Shown here piece by piece: positions 35,792-45,230 of a DNA stretch of 64,000 nt. Position 1 is the first letter of the stretch; each line of letters starts with the position of its first letter. The translations under genes and the position numbers were made by a program. The stretch comes from Alphaproteobacteria bacterium (GTDB lineage: Bacteria; Pseudomonadota; Alphaproteobacteria; Caulobacterales; Caulobacteraceae), in NCBI GenBank assembly GCA_018820205.1, contig JAHJOK010000075.1, forward strand, positions 186,001-250,000, in the 5' to 3' direction. The notes beneath the pieces are model-generated. The model did no database searches. It saw only the letters and a program-made list of their open reading frames with translations, and was not told where the DNA came from.

Positions 35792-37201
35792 TCAGGCGCC
35801 GAGACGCCCCAGAATCTCGGCCGCGAACGTCGACAACGTATCGTCCCGGGCGCCCATGATCACGATCCGGTCGCCCGGCCGCGACAGTTCGATCAGCCGA
35901 TCCCCACAGGCCGCACGATCGTGCAGGGCCTGGGCGTCGCGCCCCGCCGCGCGGATGCCCGACGCGATATCCTCCGACCCCACGCTGCGATCCGTGGTCC
36001 CGCCGTAATAAACCGGCTCGGGCATCAGCAGGACGTCGTCGGTGCGCATCAACCCGGCGAAGGTGTCGATGAACTCTTGCTTCATCAGCTTCAGCGGACC
36101 GAAGCCGTGCGGCTGGAACAGGATCAGCAACCGCCCGTCAAACGCGTGCAGGGTTTTCACCGAGGCGGCGATCTTGTCCGGGTTGTGCGCGAAGTCGTCG
36201 ATGATCGTGACGCCGTTGGCCGTGCCCACGACCTCCATCCGCCGCTTGATCCCGGCGAAGGTTTCCAGCGAGGCGACGGCGTCGGCCAGCGGCACGCCCA
36301 GCGCCCGCACGGCGCCCAGCGCGGCCAGGGCATTGGCGACATTGTGCGCGCCGGGCACGTTCAGGGTCGCGCCCATCCGAGCCCCGCTGGACCGCTCGAC
36401 CAGGTCGAAGGTCATGCCGGTCGGCAGGGGCTTCAGGTCGTGCGCGGCCAGGTCGGCGGCGTCATTGCCCAGGGCGAAGGTCAGCACGGCCTCGCCGCGT
36501 CCGTCGTCGACCATGGTCTGCGCCAGGGCCGCGGTCTCGACGTTGTCCAGGTTCAGCACCGCCGTCCGGGCCCGTCCGGTGAAGCCGCCGAACAGATCGC
36601 GCAACTCCTCCATCGACTTGTGGTCCAGCGAGATGTTCGACACCACCGCGACCGTGGGATCATAGCGGGCGATGGATCCGTCTGATTCATCCACCTCGGC
36701 CACGAACAGGTCCGCGCCGCCGACCAGGGCGCTGGCGAACGGATGATCGGCGTCGGCGAAATTGCGCATCACCGCGCCGTTCATGACGGTCGGTTGGCGG
36801 CCTGCCTGGCTGAGGATCCAGGCGATCATGCCGGTGATGGTCGACTTGCCGCTGGTGCCTGCCACGCCGATCGAAGTCGGGGCCGCGTTGAAGATCCGGC
36901 TCAGCAGTTCCGGTCGGGTGACGATGGTCGCGCCCAGCCGCTTCGCCGCGCCTATGTCGGGCACGGTCGCCTCGACCGCCCCGGTGGCGACCACGATCTG
37001 GTCGGCGCGGATGCCCGATCCGTCCTGCGGGTGCAGGGTCACGCCGTGATCACGCAGCCAGTCGAATTTCTCGGGCGTCCGGCCCTGGTCCAGCGACCGG
37101 TCCGACCCCTCGATCGCCGCGCCGCGCGCCTGCACGATCATGGCCAGGGGCAACATGCCAGACCCGCCGATGCCGCAGAAGAAATAGGATGGTTCGCTCA
37201 T
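35792..37201 (-). CDS. mpl: Mur ligase family protein, Mpl-like (UDP-N-acetylmuramate:peptide ligase)
   Basis: 469 aa from the ATG at 37201. MurC/Mpl architecture: N-terminal Rossmann [39 protein letters not shown] loop [21 protein letters not shown], central [51 protein letters not shown], and [19 protein letters not shown]. The family attaches recycled murein peptide (Mpl) or L-Ala (MurC) to UDP-MurNAc. The peptidase neighbour acting on murein tetrapeptide and the absence of other mur genes favour Mpl, but MurC activity cannot be excluded. Confidence 0.8.
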   Translation of the reverse strand: MSEPSYFFCGIGGSGMLPLAMIVQARGAAIEGSDRSLDQGRTPEKFDWLRDHGVTLHPQDGSGIRADQIVVATGAVEATVPDIGAAKRLGATIVTRPELLSRIFNAAPTSIGVAGTSGKSTITGMIAWILSQAGRQPTVMNGAVMRNFADADHPFASALVGGADLFVAEVDESDGSIARYDPTVAVVSNISLDHKSMEELRDLFGGFTGRARTAVLNLDNVETAALAQTMVDDGRGEAVLTFALGNDAADLAAHDLKPLPTGMTFDLVERSSGARMGATLNVPGAHNVANALAALGAVRALGVPLADAVASLETFAGIKRRMEVVGTANGVTIIDDFAHNPDKIAASVKTLHAFDGRLLILFQPHGFGPLKLMKQEFIDTFAGLMRTDDVLLMPEPVYYGGTTDRSVGSEDIASGIRAAGRDAQALHDRAACGDRLIELSRPGDRIVIMGARDDTLSTFAAEILGRLGA

Positions 37202-37245
37202 CCTCCGGTGACTAGAGTGCCGACGTCGGGGAGGGAACAGCAAGA

Positions 37246-38076
37246 ATGAAGATCGGTATCGTCGCCGTCTCCTCCCGATTCGCCCGCGAGCGGGCCGAGG
37301 CGATCGAGGCCTGGTTCGCCGACCATTTCCCGGCGCGCGACGTGTCGGTCGTCTTCCATCCCTCCAGCTTCGACAAGTCGGGACATTTCGCCGGGGACGA
37401 CGCCACCCGCGCCGATGCCTTCGTGCAGTTCGCCAACGATCCCCGGCTGGACGCGATCTGGTTCGCACGCGGCGGCTATGGATCGTGCCGGATCGCGGAA
37501 GGGGTGCTGCCGCGTCTGAAGGGCGAGGCGCGCAAGAAGCGGTATCTGGGATATTCCGACGCCGGATCGATGCTGGCCATGCTCTACAAGGCCGGGTTCG
37601 CTCATGTCGCCCACGGGCCGATGGCGTCCGACGCGGTGCGCCGTGACGCGACGGCGTACCGGGCGGTGAACTGGCTGAGGTCGGGCGATCCGGCCTCTTT
37701 CGAGCCCTCGCTGGCGGACGATCCGCGTCCTGCGGTCGCCTTCAACCTGACCATCCTGGACCAGCTGATGGGCACGGCGCTGGAACCTGACCTGACCGGT
37801 CACGTCGTGATGATCGAGGATGTGTCGGAGGCCGCCTATCGGATCGACCGGATGATGTTCCACCTGACGGGGCAGGCCGGAATGCGGAACGTCGCCGGCA
37901 TCCGCGCCGGCCGGTTCACCGACGTGACGGTCAACGAGCCGGACTTCGGCATGACGGCCGAACAGATCGTGCGGTTCTGGTGCGAACGCTCCGGCATTCC
38001 CTATCTGGGGCCCGCCGACATCGCCCACGACCGGGAAAACAAGGTCGTGCCGTTCGGGCCACGCCGACAGGGTTAA
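37246..38076 (+). CDS. ldcA: LD-carboxypeptidase, S66 family (muramoyltetrapeptide carboxypeptidase)
   Basis: 276 aa. S66 features: [40 protein letters not shown] (nucleophile Ser in GGYGS/C context), [26 protein letters not shown], and [22 protein letters not shown] with catalytic Glu. It removes terminal D-Ala from cytoplasmic murein tetrapeptide, giving the tripeptide that Mpl reuses. It is divergent from the Mpl-like gene with a 44-bp shared promoter region. Confidence 0.88.
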   Translation: MKIGIVAVSSRFARERAEAIEAWFADHFPARDVSVVFHPSSFDKSGHFAGDDATRADAFVQFANDPRLDAIWFARGGYGSCRIAEGVLPRLKGEARKKRYLGYSDAGSMLAMLYKAGFAHVAHGPMASDAVRRDATAYRAVNWLRSGDPASFEPSLADDPRPAVAFNLTILDQLMGTALEPDLTGHVVMIEDVSEAAYRIDRMMFHLTGQAGMRNVAGIRAGRFTDVTVNEPDFGMTAEQIVRFWCERSGIPYLGPADIAHDRENKVVPFGPRRQG

Positions 38077-38137
38077 GATACAACGTCCCGGGGAACCCTA
38101 TCGACATCGAACGCGGGTGTGGGTCAGATGCCGCCCG

Positions 38138-39070
38138 ATGGGGCGTAACGGTTCATTAACCCTGCCGGGCTGGGCACGGGCGGCCATGGCCGGCGTGATG
38201 GGTGGAGCCGTTCTCGCGAGTGCGACGGCCGTATCGGGGGGTACGGTCGAGGCGGAGAGCCGCAGCTTCATCACTTCCGACGGGGCCCGTCTTCATTACC
38301 TGGAGGCGGGCCCTAGCGGGGCCCGGACCGTTCTGTTCGTGCCCGGATGGACGATGCCGGCATGGATCTTCGAGCGTCAGATCGACGCCCTGTCGGACCG
38401 TTTCCATGTGCTGGCGCTGGATCCGCGCGGTCAGGGCGAGAGCGAGGTCACCCGCTTTGGCTACACCCACGAACGGCGAGGACGCGACATCGGAGAACTG
38501 ATCCAGCATGCCGCCCGGGATCGTGTGGTTCTGGTCGGCTGGTCGCTGGGCGTGCTGGACAGCCTGGCCTGGGTCGCCGAGGCGGGCGATGCGCGGATCG
38601 CCGGTCTGGTGCTGATCGACAACTCCATCGGCGAGGCGCCGGCGCCGCGACCCGCGTCGGCCGCGCGCCGTTCCGCCGGGCCCCGTCCCGAGCCCACGCC
38701 GGATCAGCGCCGGGCCATGCGGTCGGCTTTCGTCTCGAACATGTTCGCCCATGATCCGGGCGCGGAGTATCGCAGGCGACTGACCGATCAGACCCTGCGC
38801 ATGACCGTCGAGGACGAGCGCCGGCTGCTGGCCTATGACGCGCCTCGCGAATACTGGCGGGCGGCGGTGCATTCGACTGACCGGCCGGTCCTCTATGTCG
38901 TTCGCCCGCGCTGGCGGGAACAGGGCGAAAATCTGGTCCGCACCCACGCCGACGCCTCCATGGTCGTGTTTGAGGACGCGGGCCACGCCCTGTTCGTCGA
39001 CGAAGCCGATCGGTTCAACGCCCTGCTGGTCGATTTTCTCGATCACCGGGTGGCGGGGACGGTCCATTGA
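38138..39070 (+). CDS. Exported alpha/beta hydrolase
   Basis: 310 aa if started at the ATG at 38138 (a GTG at 38117 is also open). An N-terminal hydrophobic segment (WARAAMAGVMGGAVLASATAVSGG) looks like a signal peptide or anchor. The fold runs LHYLEAGPSGARTVLFVPGWTMPAWIFERQIDALSDRFHVLALDPRGQGES, nucleophile elbow LVGWSLGVLDSL (Ser), and GHALFVDEADRFNALLVDFL with the catalytic His. Likely a periplasmic esterase or lipase-like enzyme. Its stop overlaps the next gene start (TTGA), so it is coupled to the membrane spermidine-synthase-like gene. Confidence 0.83.
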   Translation: MGRNGSLTLPGWARAAMAGVMGGAVLASATAVSGGTVEAESRSFITSDGARLHYLEAGPSGARTVLFVPGWTMPAWIFERQIDALSDRFHVLALDPRGQGESEVTRFGYTHERRGRDIGELIQHAARDRVVLVGWSLGVLDSLAWVAEAGDARIAGLVLIDNSIGEAPAPRPASAARRSAGPRPEPTPDQRRAMRSAFVSNMFAHDPGAEYRRRLTDQTLRMTVEDERRLLAYDAPREYWRAAVHSTDRPVLYVVRPRWREQGENLVRTHADASMVVFEDAGHALFVDEADRFNALLVDFLDHRVAGTVH

Positions 39071-41628
39071 GCGCCGCCGCAAAGACCCGCGCGGCCCTGA
39101 TGCCGCTGTTCCTGATCGCCATGGGAGTGGTCGGGATCGAGAACGCCCTGACCCGGTATTTCGCCGTCGCGAAATGGTCCGAGTACGGCTACTGGATCAT
39201 CTCGATCGTCATGGCCGGGTTCGCCCTGTCCGGCGTGGTCGTCGCCCTGTTCCGGGATTCCGTGGCCCGGCACGGCGTGATCCTCAGAACCATTCTGCCC
39301 GCCGCCACGGTGATCGCGGCGGCGGTCGGATACCAACTGGTCACCGCCAATCCGTTCAATCCGCTGCAGTTGCAGAACCCGACCACCTGGCCGGACCAGG
39401 TGCGCAACATCGGCCTGTACTACGCGGCCCTGCTGCCGTTCTTCTTCCTGGCCGGCCTCTACATCAGTCTGATCTTCGTGCTGAACCACCGCGAGATCGG
39501 GCGGGTCTACGGCTACGACCTGATCGGCGCGGGGCTGGGGGCGGCGCTGGCGCTAGGGCTGATGTTCGTGGTCCACCCGTTCCTGCTGGCGCCCGTGCTG
39601 CTGGTCCCGCTGGCCCTGGCGACCCTGTTCCAGCCGGGCCGGCTGAACTGGCTGGGGGCCGGTCTGGCCGGCGCGGCCCTGGTCGCGGGCGAGGCGATCC
39701 TGTTTCTCGGCGCGCCGCCCGCCTTTTCCGAGTTCAAGGCCATCTACGCCCCGCTGAACACGCCGGGCGCGGCGGTCGTGGCCGAGATTCGCCAGCCGCG
39801 CGGCCACTATCTGCTGCTGGAAAACTTCACCGAGCGGGTCGATGCCGACGTGTCCAACAACGCCGGTCTGATGGAGATCGCCGGGCCGCCCGCCACCTAT
39901 GGCCTGTACCGCGACGGCAACCGGATCGCCTCCCTGCCCAAGGCCGGACCGCTGGACGCCGCCTATGCGCCCAGCGCGCTCAGCGCCGGCCCCTATGCCC
40001 TGCGTCAGAACCCGGACGTCCTGCTGGTCGGCCTGTCCGGCGGCTATCGCGTGGCCGAGGCCCTGACCCTGGGGGCCGCCCGGATCGACGGCGTCGAGGG
40101 CGAGCCGGTCCTGCGTCACGCCCTGTCCGCCGGTCTCGGACCTTCGCCTGCTCTGGCCCCTGACCCTCGCGTGACCCTGCTGGACGGCGGCCCCATCGCC
40201 GCCGCCTGGCGCGCCGGGCCGGACAGCTATGACATCATCGACCTTTCCGCCGACTTCGTGGACGCGGCGCCCGCGAACGTCACCGGCGTCACGGAGGAAG
40301 CGCTCGCCGCATACCTCGCCGCTCTCAAGCCCGGCGGCGCCGTGTCGATCTCCGTCTCCATCCGCGACTTCCCCGTCTATGCGCTGCGCGTGCTTGCGAC
40401 GGCGAGGCAGGCGCTGCTGGCCAAGGGCGTCGGTGACCCGTCCGCCCATGTCGTCGTCTATCGCTCGGCCTGGAACGCCCGCATCCTGGTCAGTCCGACG
40501 GCCTGGTCTCCCGCCGATGTCACAGCCCTTCAGGCCTGGTGCGCCGAGCGGTCCTTCGACGTCTCCTGGCGTCCTGGCATGGACGTCGCGGCGGCCCGCT
40601 CCGGTCTGTTCAACGATCTTCCCAGTGTGTCGTTCGCGACGGGCCGGATGACGTCCAGCGGCCCCGATGACGCCATCGCCAACGAGGTCGCGGCCGTCCT
40701 CGCGGGCCGATCGTCGCCTTCAGGCCAGGCCTTCCATATCCGCCCCGCGACACTGGACCGGCCCGCCTTCTATTCGTCCCTGCGGCTGGAGAACGTCGGC
40801 ACATTGATCAAACGGCTGGAAGTCCTGCCCCAGGCCGAGATCGGGGCGCTGGTGAACATCGCCGTGCTGGGCCAGGCCATCGTCATCGCGCTTCTGGTGC
40901 TGGCCGCGCCCGCCCTGTTCCGGCGTCGCGCGGGCGGGGTGAAGGAAAAGACGAAGCTCTGGCCCGCCCTGTATTTCCCGGCGCTGGGTCTCGGCTTCCT
41001 GCTGGTCGAGATCTTCCTGATCGACAAGGCGGCCTTCTATCTGAACGACTATTCGTCGGCCTTCGCCCTGGTGCTGACGGCCATGCTGATCTTCTCGGGA
41101 CTGGGCAGCATGATCGCCGGGAAATGCGCGACCATGCCGAAGGCCGCCTCGATGATCGGCCTGATCGTCGTCCTGGCCTGGATCGGGGCCATGCTGATCG
41201 GCGCAGAGGATTTTATGATGCGGACCCTGGACCAGTCCTGGGCCGTCAAGGCGGGACTGGTCGTTCTCGCCGCCGCGCCGGTGTCGCTGGCGCTGGGCCT
41301 GCCGTTCCCGCTGGGTCTGATCCAGGTCGGCGACGGCCGGGCGCTGCCCTGGGCCTGGGGGCTGAACGGCGCCTTTTCGGTCGTCGCCACGCCGCTGGCC
41401 AATCTGATGAGCCGCGACGTCGGATTCTCGTCCCTGCTGTTCGTGGCTGCGGGCCTCTATGCCGTCGCCTTCCTCGTCCTGCCTGTGGCCGGGCGGGTGC
41501 GCCGAACCGCACCGATCTTCGAGCCCGCTGTGCCGACCGATCCCTTTGGCGGTCTGCCTGAACCCGTCCCCGCCCGCCTCGACCCCTTCCCGAGCCAAAC
41601 CGGCCAGAGCCAGACGAGCCCCGCATGA
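39067..41628 (+). CDS. Polytopic membrane protein with embedded spermidine-synthase-like domain
   Basis: 853 aa from a TTG at 39067. About six or seven helices lie in residues 10-235. A soluble Rossmann region (about 250-580) contains VLLVGLSGGYRVAEALTLGAARIDGVEGEPVLRHAL, resembling the SAM-binding core of spermidine synthase, with YDIIDLSADF in the position of the catalytic-Asp motif. About seven more helices follow (about 600-820) before a Pro-rich tail. Proteins of this build are annotated spermidine synthase-like or MFS-fused; polyamine synthesis has not been shown. Overlaps by 4 nt at both ends couple it to the hydrolase and PCMT-like genes. Confidence 0.75.
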   Translation: MSAAAKTRAALMPLFLIAMGVVGIENALTRYFAVAKWSEYGYWIISIVMAGFALSGVVVALFRDSVARHGVILRTILPAATVIAAAVGYQLVTANPFNPLQLQNPTTWPDQVRNIGLYYAALLPFFFLAGLYISLIFVLNHREIGRVYGYDLIGAGLGAALALGLMFVVHPFLLAPVLLVPLALATLFQPGRLNWLGAGLAGAALVAGEAILFLGAPPAFSEFKAIYAPLNTPGAAVVAEIRQPRGHYLLLENFTERVDADVSNNAGLMEIAGPPATYGLYRDGNRIASLPKAGPLDAAYAPSALSAGPYALRQNPDVLLVGLSGGYRVAEALTLGAARIDGVEGEPVLRHALSAGLGPSPALAPDPRVTLLDGGPIAAAWRAGPDSYDIIDLSADFVDAAPANVTGVTEEALAAYLAALKPGGAVSISVSIRDFPVYALRVLATARQALLAKGVGDPSAHVVVYRSAWNARILVSPTAWSPADVTALQAWCAERSFDVSWRPGMDVAAARSGLFNDLPSVSFATGRMTSSGPDDAIANEVAAVLAGRSSPSGQAFHIRPATLDRPAFYSSLRLENVGTLIKRLEVLPQAEIGALVNIAVLGQAIVIALLVLAAPALFRRRAGGVKEKTKLWPALYFPALGLGFLLVEIFLIDKAAFYLNDYSSAFALVLTAMLIFSGLGSMIAGKCATMPKAASMIGLIVVLAWIGAMLIGAEDFMMRTLDQSWAVKAGLVVLAAAPVSLALGLPFPLGLIQVGDGRALPWAWGLNGAFSVVATPLANLMSRDVGFSSLLFVAAGLYAVAFLVLPVAGRVRRTAPIFEPAVPTDPFGGLPEPVPARLDPFPSQTGQSQTSPA

Positions 41629-42623
41629 CCCTGAATCGCCGCACCTTGCTGACGGCCGCCGGCGCCGTCTCCCTGACCGGCCTCGCCGCGTGCGACGAGC
41701 AGACGATGAAATCCGTCCAGGCGCGGCTGAACCCGACGCAAGGGTCGGGCGGAGCAGGGGGCGCGGCGCCCGCCTCGACCCAGGCCGCCGCGACCCAGGC
41801 CGCCGTCAGTGAGGCCTCCGCCGTCTCCACGACCGTCCGCATGCCGACGGAGCCCTGGACCTGGGCCCGGTTCAATGCGGCCATGGCGGCGTCGGAGCGG
41901 CCTCATGCGCTCAGCGAGGCCCAGTTCAACGAGATCCAGGCCAGGAAGCCGGCCGCCATCCAGCGCATCAAGACCTATCTGGACGGCCGTTTCGGCGCGG
42001 CGGATCCGGCGGTGATGCAGGCGTTTGAAAGCGTGCCGCGCGACTTCTATCACTATGCCTACGCCAGTCAGGCCTCGACCGCCTATCAGGCCTATGAGGC
42101 CAATCCCAAACCCTGGGCCATCGGCCATGGATCGGTGCTTAGCGACTATCTGGGTCAGGCCTATATGACCCAGCTGGCGGCTCCGAAACCGACCGATGTG
42201 ACGCTGGAAATCGGCACCGGATCGGGCTTTCAGTCGTCGCTGCTCAGTCGCATCGTGCGCGACAGCTATACGATCGAGATCATCCAGCCGATCGGCGAGG
42301 CGGTCGGGAAAATCTTCCAGCCGTTGGGCTACGACAACGTCCACGGCAAGGTCGGCGACGGCTATTTCGGTTGGCCCGAAGTGACCGAGGGGTTCGACAC
42401 CATCATGCTGACCTGCGTCGCCCAGTACGCGCCGCCTGAACTGTTCCGCCAGCTGAAGCCGGGCGGCAAGCTGATCATCCCGATCGGCCAGCCGTTCCGC
42501 CGGGGCCAGGTGCTGTACGTCTATACCAAGGACGCCGACGGTCGGGTCCGGTCGCGCCGCGACGTGGGCGTCTTCTTCATCCCCATGACCGGGGCGATGC
42601 AGACCCGTCCACAGCCTGCGTAA
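41625..42623 (+). CDS. Exported PCMT-like methyltransferase lipoprotein
   Basis: 332 aa. N-terminus MTLNRRTLLTAAGAVSLTGLAAC: a twin-arginine-like signal followed by a lipobox with Cys23, then an Ala/Thr/Gly-rich linker to about residue 65. The enzyme domain matches protein-L-isoaspartate O-methyltransferase: AFESVPRDFYH, IGHGSVLSDYLGQAYMTQLA, motif I LEIGTGSGFQSSLLSRIV, GDGYFGWPEVTEGFDTIMLTCVAQYAPPELFRQLKPGGKLIIPIG. PCMT is normally cytoplasmic and uses SAM, which is not expected outside the cytoplasm, so export is odd. It overlaps the upstream gene by ATGA. Confidence 0.85.
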   Translation: MTLNRRTLLTAAGAVSLTGLAACDEQTMKSVQARLNPTQGSGGAGGAAPASTQAAATQAAVSEASAVSTTVRMPTEPWTWARFNAAMAASERPHALSEAQFNEIQARKPAAIQRIKTYLDGRFGAADPAVMQAFESVPRDFYHYAYASQASTAYQAYEANPKPWAIGHGSVLSDYLGQAYMTQLAAPKPTDVTLEIGTGSGFQSSLLSRIVRDSYTIEIIQPIGEAVGKIFQPLGYDNVHGKVGDGYFGWPEVTEGFDTIMLTCVAQYAPPELFRQLKPGGKLIIPIGQPFRRGQVLYVYTKDADGRVRSRRDVGVFFIPMTGAMQTRPQPA

Positions 42624-42678
42624 GGGGGCGTGAATCCCTTTTCGATCTGATGCGTTGATGGGGTGGAGGACGATTTCC

Positions 42679-42897
42679 ATGCCCCAAGCCGCCCGCTACC
42701 TTGCCCACACCGACGCTGGCCATTGTCACATCCTGGAAGCGCGAAGCTTCGAGGATGCGGCGATGAGCTTCGCCGAGGCCCACGCGCCCATGGCCGAGGA
42801 CGACGCGCTGCGCGTCATCGTCCAGTCCGAGGACGGCGGGCCGGAGCACTGCTTCGTCATTCACCTGGACAGCGAAACGGTTGAGGCCTGCGCGTAG
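42679..42897 (+). CDS. Small hypothetical protein (72 aa)
   Basis: Started at the ATG at 42679, which has GGAGG 9 nt upstream; a TTG at 42655 is in frame but poorly placed. Sequence MPQAARYLAHTDAGHCHILEARSFEDAAMSFAEAHAP...DALRVIVQSEDGGPEHCFVIHLDSETVE suggests a small alpha/beta protein with no signal peptide. It is reminiscent of short alphaproteobacterial DUF proteins (possibly DUF5961), but I cannot assign it. Its stop lies inside the terminator shared with metB. Confidence 0.7.
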   Translation: MPQAARYLAHTDAGHCHILEARSFEDAAMSFAEAHAPMAEDDALRVIVQSEDGGPEHCFVIHLDSETVEACA

Positions 42898-42932
42898 CAG
42901 CTCTTCCCCCGCAAGGGGGAAGGGCTGCTACG
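42893..42932. terminator. Bidirectional terminator shared by convergent genes
   Basis: A long hairpin: CGTAGCAGC (42893-42901) pairs with GCTGCTACG (42924-42932), with an inner CTTCCCCC/GGGGGAAG stem and a 4-nt GCAA loop. The stop codons of both flanking genes (TAG at 42895-42897 and the metB TAG at 42928-42930) lie within its arms. Confidence 0.8.
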
Positions 42933-44106
42933 CCGCTTCCGCCCGCGCGGTCGCCAGAGCGTCCAGCGCCTGGACCAGGTCGGCGATCAGGTCGTCCTCG
43001 TGCTCCAGACCGACCGACAGGCGCAGCAGCCCCTCCGAGATACCGGCGAACTGTCGCGCTTCTGGCGTCATCGCGGCATGGGTCATCGTCGCCGGATGCG
43101 CGATCAGGCTTTCGACCCCGCCCAGCGATTCCGCCAGGGTGAAGGTGTCCAATGTCTCGACCAGCTGGCGCACAGCCTCGACGCCGCCGGCCAGTTCGAA
43201 GCTCAGCATGGCGCCCGGTCCCTGCTGCTGACGCGCGGCCAGGGCATGGTTCGGGTGCGACTGTAGCCCCGGATAGTGGACGACCGACACCGCCGGGTGG
43301 CCCTCCAGCAGCTCGGCGACCTTGCCCGCCGTGGTCTGCTGGCGTTCGATCCGTGCAAAGAGCGTCCGCACCCCGCGCAGCGTCAGATAGGCGTCGAAGG
43401 GGGAGCCGGTGACGCCCAGGCAGTTGGCCCACCAGGCCAACTCCGCATGGTCCGACGGATCGGCCGCGATCACCGCCCCGCCGACCACGTCCGAATGGCC
43501 GTTGATGTATTTGGTCGTCGAGTGGACGACGATGTCGGCGCCCAGTTCGATCGGCCGTTGCAGAGCGGGCGACAGGAAGGTGTTGTCGGCCACCACCTTG
43601 GCCCCCACTCGATGAGCCCGCGTGCAGATGTCGGCGATGTCGACGACGCGCAGCAGCGGGTTCGACGGCGTCTCGACCAGAACCAGTTTCGGGTTCAGGG
43701 CCAGGGCGGCGTCCAGCGCTTTCGTGTCGCCCTGATCGACCCACAACACCTCGAAATGTCCCTTCTTCGCGCGGGCGCACAGCAGGCGGTGGGTGCCGCC
43801 GTAACAGTCGTGCGGCGCGATCAGCAGGTCGCCGGGCTCCAGTAGGGAGAGCGGCAAATCGACCGCCGCCATCCCGGTCGCGGTGACCACGCAACCGGCG
43901 CCGCCTTCCAGCTCGGCCAAGGTTTCGGCCAGCACGTCGCGGGTCGGATTGCCACTGCGGGAGTAGTCGTATTTCCGCTTCTGCTCGAAGCCCGCGAAGG
44001 AATAGTTCGAGGAAAGATACAGCGGCGGCATCACCGCGCCGTGCGCCGTGTCGGTGTCGACGCCGGAGCGGGCGCAAATGGTGCGGACGTCCTGAGGGCG
44101 GGTCAT
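42928..44106 (-). CDS. metB: Cystathionine gamma-synthase (Cys/Met metabolism PLP enzyme)
   Basis: 392 aa from the ATG at 44106, which overlaps the metX stop by ATGA. PLP features: YDYSRSGNPTRDVLAETLAELEGGAGCVVTATGMAAV, HDCYGGTHRL, VLVETPSNPLLRVVDI, VVADNTFLSPALQRPIELGADIVVHSTTKYINGHSDVVGG (PLP lysine in STTKY) and ESLGGVESLIAHPATMTHA. It condenses acyl-homoserine with cysteine. MetZ-like sulfhydrylase activity is possible, since the family cannot be split safely by eye. It is under the SAM riboswitch with metX. Confidence 0.9.
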   Translation of the reverse strand: MTRPQDVRTICARSGVDTDTAHGAVMPPLYLSSNYSFAGFEQKRKYDYSRSGNPTRDVLAETLAELEGGAGCVVTATGMAAVDLPLSLLEPGDLLIAPHDCYGGTHRLLCARAKKGHFEVLWVDQGDTKALDAALALNPKLVLVETPSNPLLRVVDIADICTRAHRVGAKVVADNTFLSPALQRPIELGADIVVHSTTKYINGHSDVVGGAVIAADPSDHAELAWWANCLGVTGSPFDAYLTLRGVRTLFARIERQQTTAGKVAELLEGHPAVSVVHYPGLQSHPNHALAARQQQGPGAMLSFELAGGVEAVRQLVETLDTFTLAESLGGVESLIAHPATMTHAAMTPEARQFAGISEGLLRLSVGLEHEDDLIADLVQALDALATARAEAA

Positions 44107-45149
44107 TGGTCGATCTCCTTGAGTGCGGAACGGAGGATGGCGGCGACCGCCTCGTCCTCCTTCAGAAAGGCGTCGTGGCCGTACAGGGACGGGGCCTCGA
44201 CCAGACGCCAGAGGGTTGGCAGCCGGGCGGCCAGTTCGCGAATGTCGTCGATCGGCACCAGCCGATCCGAGGTGAAGCCCACCAGGGTCACCGGCGTCCG
44301 GATGGCCTCGGGCGTGACGTTGTGGCGGTCGATCGAATCCGACAGCGACAGCCAGCGGGCGGGCGTGGTGTGGGTCCGATACGCCTTGCCCCGCGCGGTC
44401 AGGTATTCGCAGACGGGATAGGCCTGGCCCGCCGACGCGGGGGCGGTGGTGTCGAACCGGTCGGCGAACTCCTCCGCCGTGCGATAGGTGGTCATGGCCA
44501 GTTCGCGAGCCAGGGCGACGCCGTCCTCGGGGCGACCGGCGGCCTGCGCCAATTGCAGGATGCGGCGCTGAATGCCGCGCCAGGCGGTCGCCTGCGGATG
44601 AGCGCGGTGGGCGGCCGAGACTACGACCAGTTGTTCGACCCGGTCGGGGAACAGTTCGGCGAAGGCCAGGGCGATCATGCCGCCGTAGGAGCAGCCGACG
44701 AAGGCCGAGACCACGGGGTCGCCGATCCGGTCCAGGATCAGGCCCAGCAGCCGGGCCTGGTCGTGGGTGGTGATGGTGACGGATGCGACGTCGTACGAGG
44801 CCTCGGGGGCGTAGTCGAAGGCCAGGACCTGGAACCGGCTCAGGTCGACGGGGCCGCGGATCGACACGGCGCCCGACCACCAGCCCAGGCCGTTGGTCTC
44901 CGTCCGGTGTACGAACCGTCCGGCCGAGATGCCGCCGGCCACGACCACCAGGGGGGCGCCGGCGCGGCCATGCAGGCGTCCGACGACCTGACGCTGGCCC
45001 AGTCGTTCGCCGGAGGCCAGGCGGAAGTCGGCCGGAATATCGACGGCGATGTCGATCGCGCCGCCGCCCTTGCGGGCGATGGGTGCGACCGGTCGCGCCG
45101 TCGAGCGACAGAGGGGTTCTGCGGTGAATGTCTGAGTATCGAAAGCCAT
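44103..45149 (-). CDS. metX: Homoserine O-acyltransferase, MetX type
   Basis: 348 aa. Alpha/beta-hydrolase-type MetX: PLVVVAGGISAGRFVHR, GWWSGAVSIRGPVDLSRFQVLAFDYAP, nucleophile elbow FVGCSYGGMIALAFAELFPDRVEQLVVVSAAHRAHPQATAWRGIQRRIL, RFDTT, LVGFTSDRLVPIDDIRELA and GHDAFLKEDEAV (Asp/His). Short MetX proteins of this type, with GGISA and an about 350-residue length, are often homoserine O-succinyltransferases rather than acetyltransferases; the acyl donor is not certain here. First gene of the metX-metB operon. Confidence 0.9.
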   Translation of the reverse strand: MAFDTQTFTAEPLCRSTARPVAPIARKGGGAIDIAVDIPADFRLASGERLGQRQVVGRLHGRAGAPLVVVAGGISAGRFVHRTETNGLGWWSGAVSIRGPVDLSRFQVLAFDYAPEASYDVASVTITTHDQARLLGLILDRIGDPVVSAFVGCSYGGMIALAFAELFPDRVEQLVVVSAAHRAHPQATAWRGIQRRILQLAQAAGRPEDGVALARELAMTTYRTAEEFADRFDTTAPASAGQAYPVCEYLTARGKAYRTHTTPARWLSLSDSIDRHNVTPEAIRTPVTLVGFTSDRLVPIDDIRELAARLPTLWRLVEAPSLYGHDAFLKEDEAVAAILRSALKEIDQ

Positions 45150-45201
45150 GGCGTCGTCTGCATCGTCCCGCCCAGCAAGGCTCCGGATGCGATGACAGAT
45201 C

Positions 45202-45230
45202 GTGGAGACGTCGCCTCATCGACGCTCCAC
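45202..45230 (-). promoter_or_regulatory. Hairpin downstream of the SAM aptamer (expression-platform candidate)
   Basis: On the minus strand GTGGAG-C-GTCG and CGAC-GT-CTCCAC pair around an ATGAGG loop. It shares three bases with the 3' strand of aptamer stem P1, so the two structures compete at their edge. There is no U-run after it, so control may be translational or act through a longer fold. Confidence 0.45.
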
